A stretch of DNA of 64,000 bases from Abditibacteriaceae bacterium (GCA_019239895.1 JAFAZH010000056.1:1-64000), one strand, 5' to 3'. Shown: positions 53,896-61,969, counted from the stretch's first letter. A program made the numbers and translations. The notes: generated by a model from the sequence alone, not told the origin.

Positions 53896-54354
53896 TTGAA
53901 CCCATCGCACAAGTTCGTTGTCTCTGGCAAACTTGTGCCTGTGCAACTCACTAATCTACAGCAAGCAACCCTCCAAGCGGTTGTTAATAGACTCATCCCT
54001 GTTGATGAATATCCCAATGCCTGGGATGCCGGTGTTGGGGAGTATTTGGCGCGTCACTTTGAAGGTGATTTGAAGCACTTGGTGGAGGCTTATGCCAATG
54101 GCTTAGACGCCCTGGAACAAGAGGCTAAGGCACGCTATGGCAATGGGTTTGGGGAACTGACTGCTCCGCAGCAAGATGCGTTTTTGCAGGATGTGGAGCA
54201 GGGCGCTGTCGTCACCGTGTGGCCCATAGCACCTGGTAAGTTCTTCCGGCTTTTGGTTGAGCATACCATGCAGGGCTATTATGGCGCTCCCCTCAATGGC
54301 GGCAATCGAGATGCTGTCTCGTGGCAAATGACTGGGTTTGAAAGTAGGAGGTAG
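53896..54354 (+). CDS. Gluconate 2-dehydrogenase subunit 3-like protein
   Basis: This 152-residue protein of the small-subunit family that accompanies GMC flavoproteins has QQATLQAVVNRLIPVDEYPN, AGVGEYLARH, LTAPQQDAFLQDVEQG and FFRLLVEHTMQGYYGAPLNG. Members act as chaperone or export partner for the flavin subunit. The TTG start directly abuts the previous stop and has no clear ribosome site, so translation is likely by coupling; a GTG about 40 nt further on is possible. No Tat motif is visible at this N-terminus. The last codons (ESRR) and TAG lie inside a palindromic repeat. Confidence 0.85.
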   Translation: MNPSHKFVVSGKLVPVQLTNLQQATLQAVVNRLIPVDEYPNAWDAGVGEYLARHFEGDLKHLVEAYANGLDALEQEAKARYGNGFGELTAPQQDAFLQDVEQGAVVTVWPIAPGKFFRLLVEHTMQGYYGAPLNGGNRDAVSWQMTGFESRR

Positions 54355-54437
54355 GTAGTAGGTGGTAGAGAGTAGATAGGCATATGGCCTCAGTAGGCGA
54401 CAACCCCTACATGCTGCCTACCATCTACCACCTACTT
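54342..54437. repeat. GTAGGTGGT-type palindromic repeat, copy 2
   Basis: The right arm (54412-54437, CTACCATCTACCACCTACTT) is inverted relative to the purine-rich left arm. It is the same type as at 1550-1612, with more tandem GTAGG/TAGTAGG units. It includes the stop codon of the upstream gene and ends 8 nt before the GMC start. Confidence 0.85.
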
Positions 54438-54444
54438 AAAATAT

Positions 54445-56088
54445 ATGCAACAGTATGATGCGATAATTGTCGGTGCGGGTGCGGCGGGTGGCATTGTGGC
54501 GGGAGTATTGGCTGAGGCGGGGTGGCATGTGTTGCTGCTCGAACGTGGGCCGAGTCTGCGCTTTGAAGATGTGCCGCGTGATGATATTCGATCACAGCGG
54601 CTTTCGCTTTATGGGCACAATGCCGGGCCGGAGATTGAAGGCAATCCGCGTGTGGTCGTGGAGCCAAATGGCAATGAGCGCGTGGTGCGCCCGCATGAAG
54701 GCGGCTATCATAACAACGCGGCGTGCGTCGGTGGCGGCACACGGGTTTATGGTGCGCAGGCGTGGCGTTTTATGCCGCAAGACTTCCAGATGGCCAGTCT
54801 CTATGGGGTGCCAGAAGGTAGCTCACTGGCTGATTGGCCCATTACTTATGAAGACTTGAAGCCATACTATGAACGGGCTGAACGAGAGCTTGGCGTGGCC
54901 GGGCAAAATGATACGCTCTGGGGCGAGACTGCGCCCGATGCCGCTTACCCAATGCCTCCGGTCGTGCCAGGGCCACAAACTCAGGCTCTCAAGCGTGGCG
55001 CACAGCAATTAGGCTGGCGCACTTTTGCGGCTCCCTTGCTCATCAATACAGTGCCGTATGGTGGGCGTGCAGCGTGTATCGCCTGTAAATGGTGTGTTGG
55101 CTATGCTTGCCCGACTGATGCGAAAAACGGCACGCACAACACCTTGATACCCCTCGCTTTAGCTACTGGTCACTGCCAAATGGTAACGGGCGCAATGACT
55201 GAGCGTATTGAAACGGATGCTCGGGGCAAAGTGTGCGGCGTCTCCTATTTTGTCGAAGAGAATGGCAGCGCCCGGCACGAAAGCGCACGGGCTAAAGTGG
55301 TGATTGTCTCTTCCGGGGCTATCGAATCGGCCCGCTTGCTGTTGAACTCGCATTCGGCCCAGCATCCGCATGGCTTGGGCAATGAAAGCGATCAGGTCGG
55401 GCGGCACCTTCAGGGGCATTACTATCCGGGTGCCTCTGGCCTCACCGAAGAAAACGTTTATAATGGAGTGGGGCCAGGCGTCACTTGCGCCACCAATCAG
55501 TTCAATCATGGGAATAGCGGCATCATCGGCGGTGGCATGTTGTGCGATGATTTTATCAAGCCTCCAATTGATTTCTGGTATACCTCGCTTCCTCCCGATT
55601 TGCCGCGCTGGGGTGCCGCCAATAAGCAATATATGCGCGAAAACTATACACGGCTGCTGCATGTCAAAGGACCAGTGCAGGAGATTCCCAGCCCGCATGG
55701 GCGTGTCACGATTGATCCCCAGGTGCGTGATAAGTGGGGCATTCCGGTGGTGCGGCTTAGTGGCACCACGCATCAGGCGACGGTTGCAACCTCGGAGTTT
55801 ATGCGCCATCGTGCCGAAGAGTGGCTACGCGCCAGTGGGTGTTATAAAGTCTGGAGCCAGCCACGCGGGATAGGGCTGAGTGGTGGCCAACATCAGGCGG
55901 GCACTTGTCGCATGGGACATGACCCCCAAACATCTGTCACCGACCAATGTGGCCGCGTCCATGCCCATGACAACCTCTTCGTCATAGATGGATCGCTCCA
56001 TGTCACTAATGGTGGCTTTAACCCGGTCTTGACCATCATGGCCTTAGCTTTCCGTAGTGCCGAGCATATAGCTAAGAATTTTAATTAG
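54445..56088 (+). CDS. GMC-family FAD oxidoreductase
   Basis: This 547-residue flavoprotein has the dinucleotide fold DAIIVGAGAAGGIVAGVLAE with LLERGP, the GMC N-terminal motif NNAACVGGGTRVYGAQAWRF and a Cys-rich insert CIACKWCVGYACP. The C-terminal block holds SGGQHQAGTCRMG (active-site His) and LFVIDGSLHVTNGGFNPVLT. With a subunit-3-like partner it matches membrane or periplasmic sugar and polyol dehydrogenases such as gluconate 2-dehydrogenase; the substrate is unknown. No cytochrome subunit lies nearby. Its TAG stop is part of the repeat that follows. Confidence 0.92.
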   Translation: MQQYDAIIVGAGAAGGIVAGVLAEAGWHVLLLERGPSLRFEDVPRDDIRSQRLSLYGHNAGPEIEGNPRVVVEPNGNERVVRPHEGGYHNNAACVGGGTRVYGAQAWRFMPQDFQMASLYGVPEGSSLADWPITYEDLKPYYERAERELGVAGQNDTLWGETAPDAAYPMPPVVPGPQTQALKRGAQQLGWRTFAAPLLINTVPYGGRAACIACKWCVGYACPTDAKNGTHNTLIPLALATGHCQMVTGAMTERIETDARGKVCGVSYFVEENGSARHESARAKVVIVSSGAIESARLLLNSHSAQHPHGLGNESDQVGRHLQGHYYPGASGLTEENVYNGVGPGVTCATNQFNHGNSGIIGGGMLCDDFIKPPIDFWYTSLPPDLPRWGAANKQYMRENYTRLLHVKGPVQEIPSPHGRVTIDPQVRDKWGIPVVRLSGTTHQATVATSEFMRHRAEEWLRASGCYKVWSQPRGIGLSGGQHQAGTCRMGHDPQTSVTDQCGRVHAHDNLFVIDGSLHVTNGGFNPVLTIMALAFRSAEHIAKNFN

Positions 56089-56339
56089 CCACGGAAGCAC
56101 ACGGAATTTAGGGTATAGGGTTCAGGGTTCGGGTGTAAGAGGTGAAGAAGAGAGTGGGACAAGAGGCGCGTAGCGAACCCGGAGCGTAAGCGACGGGCTA
56201 GCGTAAGAGTTACTGGGGACTATCAGTCTAGCCCGTCGCTCACGCTCCAGGTTCGTTAGTTTTCGTATTCCTCATCTTGCTAACTTCGTCTACTTTTCCC
56301 ATCTTCTTTCCGTGTTCTTCTGTGTGGTTCCGTGGCTAA
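56085..56339. repeat. Nested palindromic repeats, CCACGGAAGCAC outside, CGGAGCGTAAGCG inside
   Basis: Outer arms TTAGCCACGGAAGCACACGG (from 56085) and CCGTGTTCTTCTGTGTGGTTCCGTGGCTAA (to 56339) enclose a second, unrelated inverted repeat: CGAACCCGGAGCGTAAGCGA (56173-56201) and its complement (56228-56255). One palindrome seems to have inserted in another. The outer repeat contains the stop codon of the GMC gene. Confidence 0.88.
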
Positions 56340-56346
56340 ATCCTAA

Positions 56347-57513
56347 ATGAAGATTTACATATTCCCCTTCCTGATTGACCTCATAACTTTTCTGGTTATG
56401 CTGCGTCTGGCCGATGCTGCGGGAAGGGAAATGCATGTCAGCAATCTGCAAACGTCGTGGTTCATGGTGAGTTATAGCGCCTGCTTTTTGGTAGCTTGCT
56501 TATGGCTGGGGCGACGGCTGCATCGTGGTAATTCCAGACCGATTTTGATTGCTTCGATTACAGTGCTGATGGTGCTGGCGGTGCCGCTCTTTTTTACCAC
56601 CAGTTTTTGGCCGACGATTATTATCTTCTCGGCCTATGGGGTAACGGTCGCCGCTGCCTTTAATAGCTTTCAAACATTTATGCGAGGTGAGGCTCCCGCA
56701 GGTTCATTGGGGCTGACCCTGGCCCGCTATACGATCTCGTGGAGCAGCGGCATTGCTTGTGGGTTCTTGCTGGGTGGAATCTTGAAAGATGTAGGTGGCC
56801 CCTTCGCTTTAAGTGCCTTCACGACCCTGGCTTGCTTGAGCATTCTCTATCTGGTCTTGACCCACCAGACGCGTGATGAGGAACATGCTTCGGCTGATGC
56901 CACGGTGGAAGAGATAGACCCGGCGGTTAATCCTCGTGCGCCGCGTGTGGACAGTCGCTATGTCGCTATTGGCTGGTCACTTTGCGTGAGTGCGAATTTT
57001 AGCCAGCGCCCGCTCACCACTTTTATCCCTAAGTTCCATGCCGAAAGTGGCAGCCCCGCATGGGTGGCCGGGTTTTTGTTATTTACCCTTTTTCTAGCCC
57101 AGGCAATCAGCGGCTATCGCGCCCAGTGGCTCCGGCATTGGCTCTACCGGGCGCGACCGTTGATAATCGTCCAACTGCTGATTATTGGATTTCTCGCCCT
57201 GTTGTGGATGGCCCCTAACTTTATCACTTCGCTTTTTATTGTGCTGGTTTTGGGTGCGCTGTATGGCTTTATCTACTTTTCGTGTGTTTATTATGTGAGC
57301 AACGATGTGCGCAGTTCGCGCAACGTCGGCATCAATGAAGCGATGGTAGGGATTGGTAATATCTTGGGGATGCTAATTAGTGAATCCAGTATGCGCCTCT
57401 TCCATTACCCGGAAGCCTATTTCCCGGTCTGCATGAGCGTCACGCTCGTCATAGTTGCAGCACAGTGGTATTGGTTAAAGGCAGGGGAGTTAACCACGAA
57501 TGGACACGAATAA
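56347..57513 (+). CDS. Major facilitator superfamily transporter
   Basis: This 388-residue protein has about 11-12 membrane helices and loop motif WLGRRLHRGNSRP between helices 2 and 3, a degenerate MFS signature A. A soluble loop (residues about 178-202) separates the two halves. The substrate is unknown; its position after a sugar/polyol-type oxidoreductase could mean uptake or efflux of the substrate or product. The C-terminal residues TTNGHE and the TAA stop are encoded by a palindromic repeat, so the native tail may have been replaced. Confidence 0.88.
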   Translation: MKIYIFPFLIDLITFLVMLRLADAAGREMHVSNLQTSWFMVSYSACFLVACLWLGRRLHRGNSRPILIASITVLMVLAVPLFFTTSFWPTIIIFSAYGVTVAAAFNSFQTFMRGEAPAGSLGLTLARYTISWSSGIACGFLLGGILKDVGGPFALSAFTTLACLSILYLVLTHQTRDEEHASADATVEEIDPAVNPRAPRVDSRYVAIGWSLCVSANFSQRPLTTFIPKFHAESGSPAWVAGFLLFTLFLAQAISGYRAQWLRHWLYRARPLIIVQLLIIGFLALLWMAPNFITSLFIVLVLGALYGFIYFSCVYYVSNDVRSSRNVGINEAMVGIGNILGMLISESSMRLFHYPEAYFPVCMSVTLVIVAAQWYWLKAGELTTNGHE

Positions 57514-57633
57514 ACGCGAATGAATTTTGAGGATAGAAGATGGAAGATCGAGGATCGAAGCGGTTATGGGTAGAGCGGGCGATCTTCGATCCTCTATTCT
57601 CGATCTTCAACCTATTCGCGTTTATTCGTGGTT
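57492..57633. repeat. Nested palindromic repeats, AACCACGAATGG outside, GGATAGAAGATGG inside
   Basis: Outer arms AACCACGAATGGACACGAAT (from 57492) and ATTCGCGTTTATTCGTGGTT (57614-57633) enclose an inner pair, GGATAGAAGATGG...GATCGAGGATCGAAG and its complement (about 57529-57560 and 57581-57608). It fills the space between two convergent genes, and its left arm encodes the end of the MFS protein. Confidence 0.9.
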
Positions 57634-57637
57634 CCAA

Positions 57638-58072
57638 TTACTGATTGATCAGAAAGGTTGCGGCGCGGTTAAAATATTCCATAAAGGCACTGTGAACGGG
57701 TTCGGGGAAGTTTTCGGCATCCACGGCGGTTGTCATGTGCTGCATCCAGGCATCGCGCTCGGCCTGCCCAATAGTGAAAGGAACATGGCGCATTCGCAGT
57801 CGCGGATGGCCGCGTTCTTGAGAATAAGTGGTTGGCCCACCGAAGTATTGCATGAGGAAAAGCGCGAGGTGGCGCTTGCCTGCGGTCAAATCGGCGGGAT
57901 ACATTGGGCGCAAAACGGGGTCTGTCGCTACACCTTCATAAAAACGCTCCACAATGCGCTCGAAAGTCGGCGCACCACCCACCGCTTCAAAAAGACTGTT
58001 AGCTTCGCTGTCCAGTGTGCTACTGGGTTGAGGTTGTGGCCCGGAATGTACGGTTACTTCATGTGTCGTCAC
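57638..58072 (-). CDS. glbO: Truncated haemoglobin, group II (HbO)
   Basis: This 144-residue globin starts at GTG 58072 with GAGGA upstream. The conserved core is LFEAVGGAPTFERIVERFYE, LRPMYPAD, ALFLMQYFGGPTTYSQERGH (CD-E region Tyr and Trp/Phe-type pocket) and the proximal-His region RLRMRHVPFTIG, then AERDAWMQHM with its Trp typical of group II. These haem proteins bind O2 and NO and are linked to oxidative and nitrosative stress. It is a single gene, with a Pro/Ser-rich 25-residue N-terminal extension. Confidence 0.93.
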   Translation of the reverse strand: MTTHEVTVHSGPQPQPSSTLDSEANSLFEAVGGAPTFERIVERFYEGVATDPVLRPMYPADLTAGKRHLALFLMQYFGGPTTYSQERGHPRLRMRHVPFTIGQAERDAWMQHMTTAVDAENFPEPVHSAFMEYFNRAATFLINQ

Positions 58073-58155
58073 AGTAATCCTCTTACTCTTGAGAACTATA
58101 TTAGTGGCAAGTTCTAAGCTCAGTTTATCTTCCTGTGCGAAGAGATTTAAGTGCT

Positions 58156-58353
58156 ATGATTATGCCCTGGAGTTGTGAGCGGTGTGGAAGTCAGATAGAC
58201 CCCCAGTATCGCCCTGGTTCGGCGATTCTCTGTCACGTCTGTAACCGTGTGCTTTGCCGGAAGTGTATTGCTGTGTCGCCTGTAAAGGGTGCAGATGGCG
58301 CGGTTTGCCGCGATTGCCTTAAGCCAACTTTGCCGCAGCAAATAGACACTTGA
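58156..58353 (+). CDS. Small zinc-ribbon/B-box-like protein
   Basis: The protein has 65 residues from ATG 58156; GTG 58135 and ATG 58162 are alternatives. Four CxxC pairs (CERC, CHVC, CRKC, CRDC) are spaced like a two-zinc cross-brace, so it probably binds two zinc ions. No other domain is present. It is divergent from the globin gene. Function unknown; small proteins of this kind often mediate protein contacts. Confidence 0.7.
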   Translation: MIMPWSCERCGSQIDPQYRPGSAILCHVCNRVLCRKCIAVSPVKGADGAVCRDCLKPTLPQQIDT

Positions 58354-58497
58354 GTTACGCTCTGTGAAATACTCTGTGAGTCGCTAACGGAAGTTGGTCT
58401 CTGCCTTGCACTATGCAGGGAAAAGCTTGGTCGTTAATGTTCACGACTTGAGACTAAACGGCATCAAGCTTTAATCATGATTAAGGAAGGGGGAAGC

Positions 58498-58773
58498 ATG
58501 GCGCGGATAACGAAAAAGCAGATTAAAGAAGCGGCGAGCGTGCTCAAGCGTGGCGACAGCAAAAAACGAGAGCGACAAGAGGCTGCCAGCATTATGAGTG
58601 CGATTGGTTCGAGCAAAGGGGGACAAGCTCGTGCTGAGAACCTCTCGTCAGAAGAGCGCAGCGAGATTGCACGCAAAGGTGGGTTAGCTCGCCAGGCGCA
58701 AGCCAGAGAAAAAAAAGAAGCTTTAGCCCGCCAAAAAGCGGAGCGTCAGGCTAAAAGAGCCGCCAAAAAATAG
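58498..58773 (+). CDS. Small basic Lys/Ala-rich protein with KGG motifs
   Basis: The protein has 91 residues from ATG 58498, which has a strong AAGGAAGGGGG site 4-5 nt upstream. It is very basic, with two units of the pattern S/RKGG-x-ARA/Q (SKGGQARAENLSSEERSEIA and RKGGLARQAQA) and a C-terminal Lys/Arg/Ala helix. The composition resembles nucleic-acid-binding, histone-like or stress-induced proteins. No specific function can be assigned. Confidence 0.7.
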   Translation: MARITKKQIKEAASVLKRGDSKKRERQEAASIMSAIGSSKGGQARAENLSSEERSEIARKGGLARQAQAREKKEALARQKAERQAKRAAKK

Positions 58774-58825
58774 CTCGCAAATTAGCGGTTCCTCTAAACG
58801 ACTGTATAAATAGTGGCGTTTATTA

Positions 58826-59047
58826 TCAGCGGTGGTGCTGCACAGACGTGAACTGAGTGCCATTGTGGTAGTTGTTCACAACAGTCCCGCCCGATCCCAG
58901 CATCCACACGATAAAGACAATGGTGAAGACAATCTTAATGTCACGACTGTAATTGGGGTTCGTCCAGAACAGGATAATACCCACGGGTGGACAGCAACAA
59001 ACGCTGAGCAGAATACAGAAAAAGAGTGAGTTATACCAGGAAGCCAC
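58826..59047 (-). CDS. Small two-helix membrane protein
   Basis: The protein has 73 residues from GTG 59047, which has GGAGG 7 nt upstream; the longer ATG frame, to 59089, would place that site inside the gene. Two hydrophobic segments (SLFFCILLSVCCCPPVGIIL, IKIVFTIVFIVWMLGSGG) flank the short loop FWTNPNYSRD. This CCPPVG-x-x-L-x-W-x-NP-x-YSR pattern is common in tiny bacterial membrane proteins of unknown role. Confidence 0.75.
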   Translation of the reverse strand: MASWYNSLFFCILLSVCCCPPVGIILFWTNPNYSRDIKIVFTIVFIVWMLGSGGTVVNNYHNGTQFTSVQHHR

Positions 59048-59177
59048 GGTTGAGTCCTCCGCATTTATAACCACACTATAACATACCATTCGCTTTTGCT
59101 ACTTAGCCAGGAACAAGGCAATTAAGCTGCCTGGATAGAGTGTGCTGTGTGAACCATATTCTCTCAATATAAAAGCA

Positions 59178-59612
59178 ATGGAGTCATATAATCTGACGCA
59201 CGAGGACAATCCAGCCGACCATGAGATGGAGATATTTGATGTCCTCCGCGAGTATAACGTCTCCCAGGTTGGCGAAAGCAATTACCGCAAGCTCACTATC
59301 TTCTTAAGGAATGAGCAGGGTGAGGTCATAGGTGGAGTGCAAGGCTCAACCAGTCGCGGCTGGCTGCATATTACCAACCTTGTGCTACGACCAGAAGTGC
59401 GTGGCCAGGGTTGGGGCACCACGTTATTGGGAGCAGCAGAAAAGGAAGCTATCAGCCGGGGCTGTCACCATGCTTATCTCGATACCTTTAGCTTTCAAGC
59501 CTTGCCTTTCTATCAGAAGCAGGGCTACACCATCTTTGGCACCTTGGAAGATTATCCCGAAGGCCACTCTAACTACTTTCTGAAGAAGCGATTGGATAAT
59601 CGTGAAGCATAG
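59178..59612 (+). CDS. GNAT-family N-acetyltransferase
   Basis: The protein has 144 residues from ATG 59178, a standard GNAT length; an upstream start at 59142 is less likely. The acetyl-CoA loop is LRPEVRGQGWGTTLLGAAE (R/Q-x-x-G-x-G/A), preceded by the strand GWLHITNLVL and followed by AYLDTFSFQALPFYQKQGY and the ending YFLKKRL typical of small GNATs. The acceptor is unknown. Confidence 0.9.
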   Translation: MESYNLTHEDNPADHEMEIFDVLREYNVSQVGESNYRKLTIFLRNEQGEVIGGVQGSTSRGWLHITNLVLRPEVRGQGWGTTLLGAAEKEAISRGCHHAYLDTFSFQALPFYQKQGYTIFGTLEDYPEGHSNYFLKKRLDNREA

Positions 59613-59630
59613 TTAACAGTTGAGCACAAA

Positions 59631-59801
59631 TTAAACTTTGTTGCGGGCACCCATTAACAGATCAATAACGAAAAGAATAATGGCAATAACGACTAAGATG
59701 TGGAAAAGTCCAAAGGCCAGATGGACGAAGAAGCCGAGAAACCTTAGCAGGAGACCCAACAACCAAAAGGCGAGTATGATTCCGACGATAAGCCTGAGCA
59801 T
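59631..59801 (-). CDS. Tiny lmo0937-like (DUF5670) membrane protein
   Basis: The protein has 56 residues from ATG 59801, with GGAGG 6 nt upstream. Two hydrophobic helices, LIVGIILAFWLLGLLLRFLG and FHILVVIAIILFVIDLL, are separated by FFVHLAFGL and followed by MGARNKV. This is the pattern of the lmo0937/DUF5670 family of small membrane proteins, which often respond to envelope or general stress. Gene-finding cut-offs would easily miss it. Confidence 0.85.
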   Translation of the reverse strand: MLRLIVGIILAFWLLGLLLRFLGFFVHLAFGLFHILVVIAIILFVIDLLMGARNKV

Positions 59802-59923
59802 GAGCTGCCTCCATCAACAGAGATGACCTCAATGTGAGCGTGATGCAAGGCGGCCCGGCCACGCTCTACTATTCTTTAGTATCCAATAATACCACAAGTC
59901 AAGTAGGCGTTATTGCTGCATCT

Positions 59924-60151
59924 TTAAGGGATAGCAGTTTTAGGAGTTTGGCGCTCGTAAATCTTCTTCAAGCGAGCATGTTCGACAACTACAGTTTGGA
60001 GGGTTTTGTTGAGTTTTTCGGCTTCTTGCATCTGAACATAGTTGTAGATAGCCCAACAAGCGGCCAGCGAGATGAGAACCAGACCCAGCAGAGGAATCAG
60101 CCAATCGGATTTGCGCCGTCCGGTTTTTGCACGCTGGTCTGGTTTAGCCAT
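59924..60151 (-). CDS. Small single-pass membrane protein with coiled coil
   Basis: This 75-residue protein has a basic N-terminus (KPDQRAKTGRRKSD), one membrane helix (LIPLLGLVLISLAACWAIY) and a heptad-like tail (MQEAEKLNKTLQTVVVEHAR) outside. The topology resembles FtsL/FtsB-type septal proteins, but no specific match is claimed. It lies 34 nt downstream of a CheY-like gene on the same strand and may share its transcript. Confidence 0.6.
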   Translation of the reverse strand: MAKPDQRAKTGRRKSDWLIPLLGLVLISLAACWAIYNYVQMQEAEKLNKTLQTVVVEHARLKKIYERQTPKTAIP

Positions 60152-60185
60152 AAAAGAATCTGTCGAGTCAACCTGTGGTGCAAAT

Positions 60186-60563
60186 TTACGGGTTGAGGAT
60201 ACATTCTACCATACTGGCTAACTGATCCATTTGAATCGGTTTGGTGAGATACACGTCCGTTCCCTTGTCCCAGCCTTTTTGCAGGTCTTGCAGCTCGGCA
60301 GCCGCACTGAGAATAACCACGGGAATGGATTTTGTGCGTTCATCTTCCTTTAACCGTTGCAAGACCTGAAGGCCATCCATACCGGGCATCATGACATCCA
60401 GTAAGATGAGGTCGGGTAGCGTGGTGGCTACATGGCTGAGAGCTGCCATTCCGGTGTGAGCCAGAGCCACCTCAAAACCTTTTTGCTCTAAAAAGAGTTG
60501 TAGAGCGCGGCAAATGGCTTCTTCATCATCAACGACCAAGACTTTTTTAGATATTTCCGACAT
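60186..60563 (-). CDS. CheY-like single-domain response regulator
   Basis: This 125-residue receiver is intact: VLVVDDEEAICRAL acidic pocket, phospho-acceptor Asp in LILLDVMMPGMDG, Ser in VVILSAA and Lys in YLTKPIQ. There is no output domain. It probably relays a kinase signal to a partner. The closest gene is the HD-GYP regulator upstream, 94 nt away on the same strand, so the two may form one signalling unit. Confidence 0.92.
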   Translation of the reverse strand: MSEISKKVLVVDDEEAICRALQLFLEQKGFEVALAHTGMAALSHVATTLPDLILLDVMMPGMDGLQVLQRLKEDERTKSIPVVILSAAAELQDLQKGWDKGTDVYLTKPIQMDQLASMVECILNP

Positions 60564-60657
60564 GGCTTATCCTCTTAACTTCCTCGTTTTAAACTGATTG
60601 ACCGATGCTGATTCAGGTGCGAATTTTAGACCGCAACCGTTGTCATAGCAGGCAAAA

Positions 60658-61716
60658 CTATAAAAGCTCTTGATGGGGCAGCGACAAAAAAGCTTCCACA
60701 ATATCAGGGTCGAAGTGGCGGCCGCTCTGTTTTTTGATTTCAGTTACGGCATCCTCTACAGACCACGCATTCTTATAAGGACGAGCGTGCGTGAGGGCAT
60801 CGAAGACATCGGCCACGGCTAAGATGCGCCCATGTACTGGAATATCTTGACCCGATAACCCGTGGGGATAACCCGAACCATCCCATTTTTCGTGATGGGT
60901 GAGGGCAATATCTTCTGCGATCTTTAATAAATCCGAATGCCCCCCGGAGAGTAGATCAGCGCCGATCACGCAATGGCGCTGGATGATTTTGCGTTCGGCA
61001 CTCGTAAATACGCCCGGTTTAAGCAAAATACTATCGGGAATGCCAATCTTGCCAACATCATGTAACGGCGCGGCTTTGCGCAAGAGGTTTGCTTCGGTTT
61101 CTTCAATGCCTAAGCACTCACCAATCATACAGCAATGTAAGGCGACGCGCTGGGTGTGTTGAGCCGTTTCATTGTCATGATGCTCTGCCGCTTTGGCTAA
61201 ACGCTCAATGGTTTCCAGTTGAGCCTCGCGCAGTTCCAGTTGATAACCTTCCAGTTCCTGGGTGCGATGCTGCACTTCTTCTTCCAGAACACGATTGCGA
61301 TCCAGTATCTGGCGATACTGTAAGCGCACACGCAGGAGGTTGGTGATGCGCAGGCATATCTCCGGGGCAAAGAAGGGTTTCTTTAAGAAATCCATCGCGC
61401 CCCCCGACAGAGCTTTCTGACGTGCCTCGGTGGTGTCGTCCGCTGTGTTGACCAAGATGGGCAGGTAATCGCCTTCGCCTTGCACCGAGGAGATAAGTTC
61501 CAAGACCTGGAAGCCGTCCAAGTAGGGCATATTCAAATCTAAGACGATAAGATCAGGCTGCCATTCCAGCATTAATGCTAAGACGCCACGTGGGTCGCAG
61601 AGGCTCTGAATGTTGGCATAGCCATTGATGTGGAGCACATCGGACAGAAGATCACTGTGGCTGGCCTCATCGTCCACGATTAGTATTCTTGCTTTGTGCA
61701 GTAGTGCATCATCCAA
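60658..61716 (-). CDS. Response regulator with HD-GYP domain, probable c-di-GMP phosphodiesterase
   Basis: The protein has 352 residues from TTG 61716, 9 nt after CGAGG; TTG 61725 is closer to that site. The receiver has LIVDDEASHSDLL, the phospho-acceptor Asp in IVLDLNMPYLDG and LKKPF. A coiled linker (about 140-180) leads to HD-GYP: HDNETAQHTQRVAL, APLHDVGKIGIPDSIL (HD pair) and HHEKWDGSGYPHGLSGQDIP with the full GYP motif. These domains hydrolyse c-di-GMP, so it could tune the exopolysaccharide locus of this window, though no direct link is visible. Confidence 0.93.
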   Translation of the reverse strand: MDDALLHKARILIVDDEASHSDLLSDVLHINGYANIQSLCDPRGVLALMLEWQPDLIVLDLNMPYLDGFQVLELISSVQGEGDYLPILVNTADDTTEARQKALSGGAMDFLKKPFFAPEICLRITNLLRVRLQYRQILDRNRVLEEEVQHRTQELEGYQLELREAQLETIERLAKAAEHHDNETAQHTQRVALHCCMIGECLGIEETEANLLRKAAPLHDVGKIGIPDSILLKPGVFTSAERKIIQRHCVIGADLLSGGHSDLLKIAEDIALTHHEKWDGSGYPHGLSGQDIPVHGRILAVADVFDALTHARPYKNAWSVEDAVTEIKKQSGRHFDPDIVEAFLSLPHQELL

Positions 61717-61900
61717 AATTATCAACCTCGGTGTGTTTGCGACCAGCTAAGCTTGTTTACGCAATAGATTGGCCCTCAAATTGTCTTTATGCCACAATTC
61801 TAACGCAAGTCACAAGGGAAACGGTATAATATTCTACCATCTGAGCCATTTAAATCCATTCCTGCTCCGCTCTTAAATTCATTAGCTAAGCCCGTGAGGC

Positions 61901-61944
61901 TATAACTCCGTAAGAGTAGACGCTTCGCCTTGTTCAGCAGGACA
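61901..61944. repeat. GTCATGCTGA-type repeat, right half only
   Basis: TATAACTCCG, then AGACGCTTCGCCTTGTTCAG and AGGACA match the centre and right arm of the copy at 3242-3353. The left arm is missing. It lies 25 nt before the next gene. Confidence 0.75.
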
Positions 61945-61969
61945 ACCTTAATTGTAAGGAAATATTTGC

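Noticed and set aside
59638..59826. 62-residue plus-strand frame at the lmo0937-like gene
   Set aside because: It is the antisense reading of the small membrane protein at 59631-59801, which has a strong ribosome site and a family pattern.
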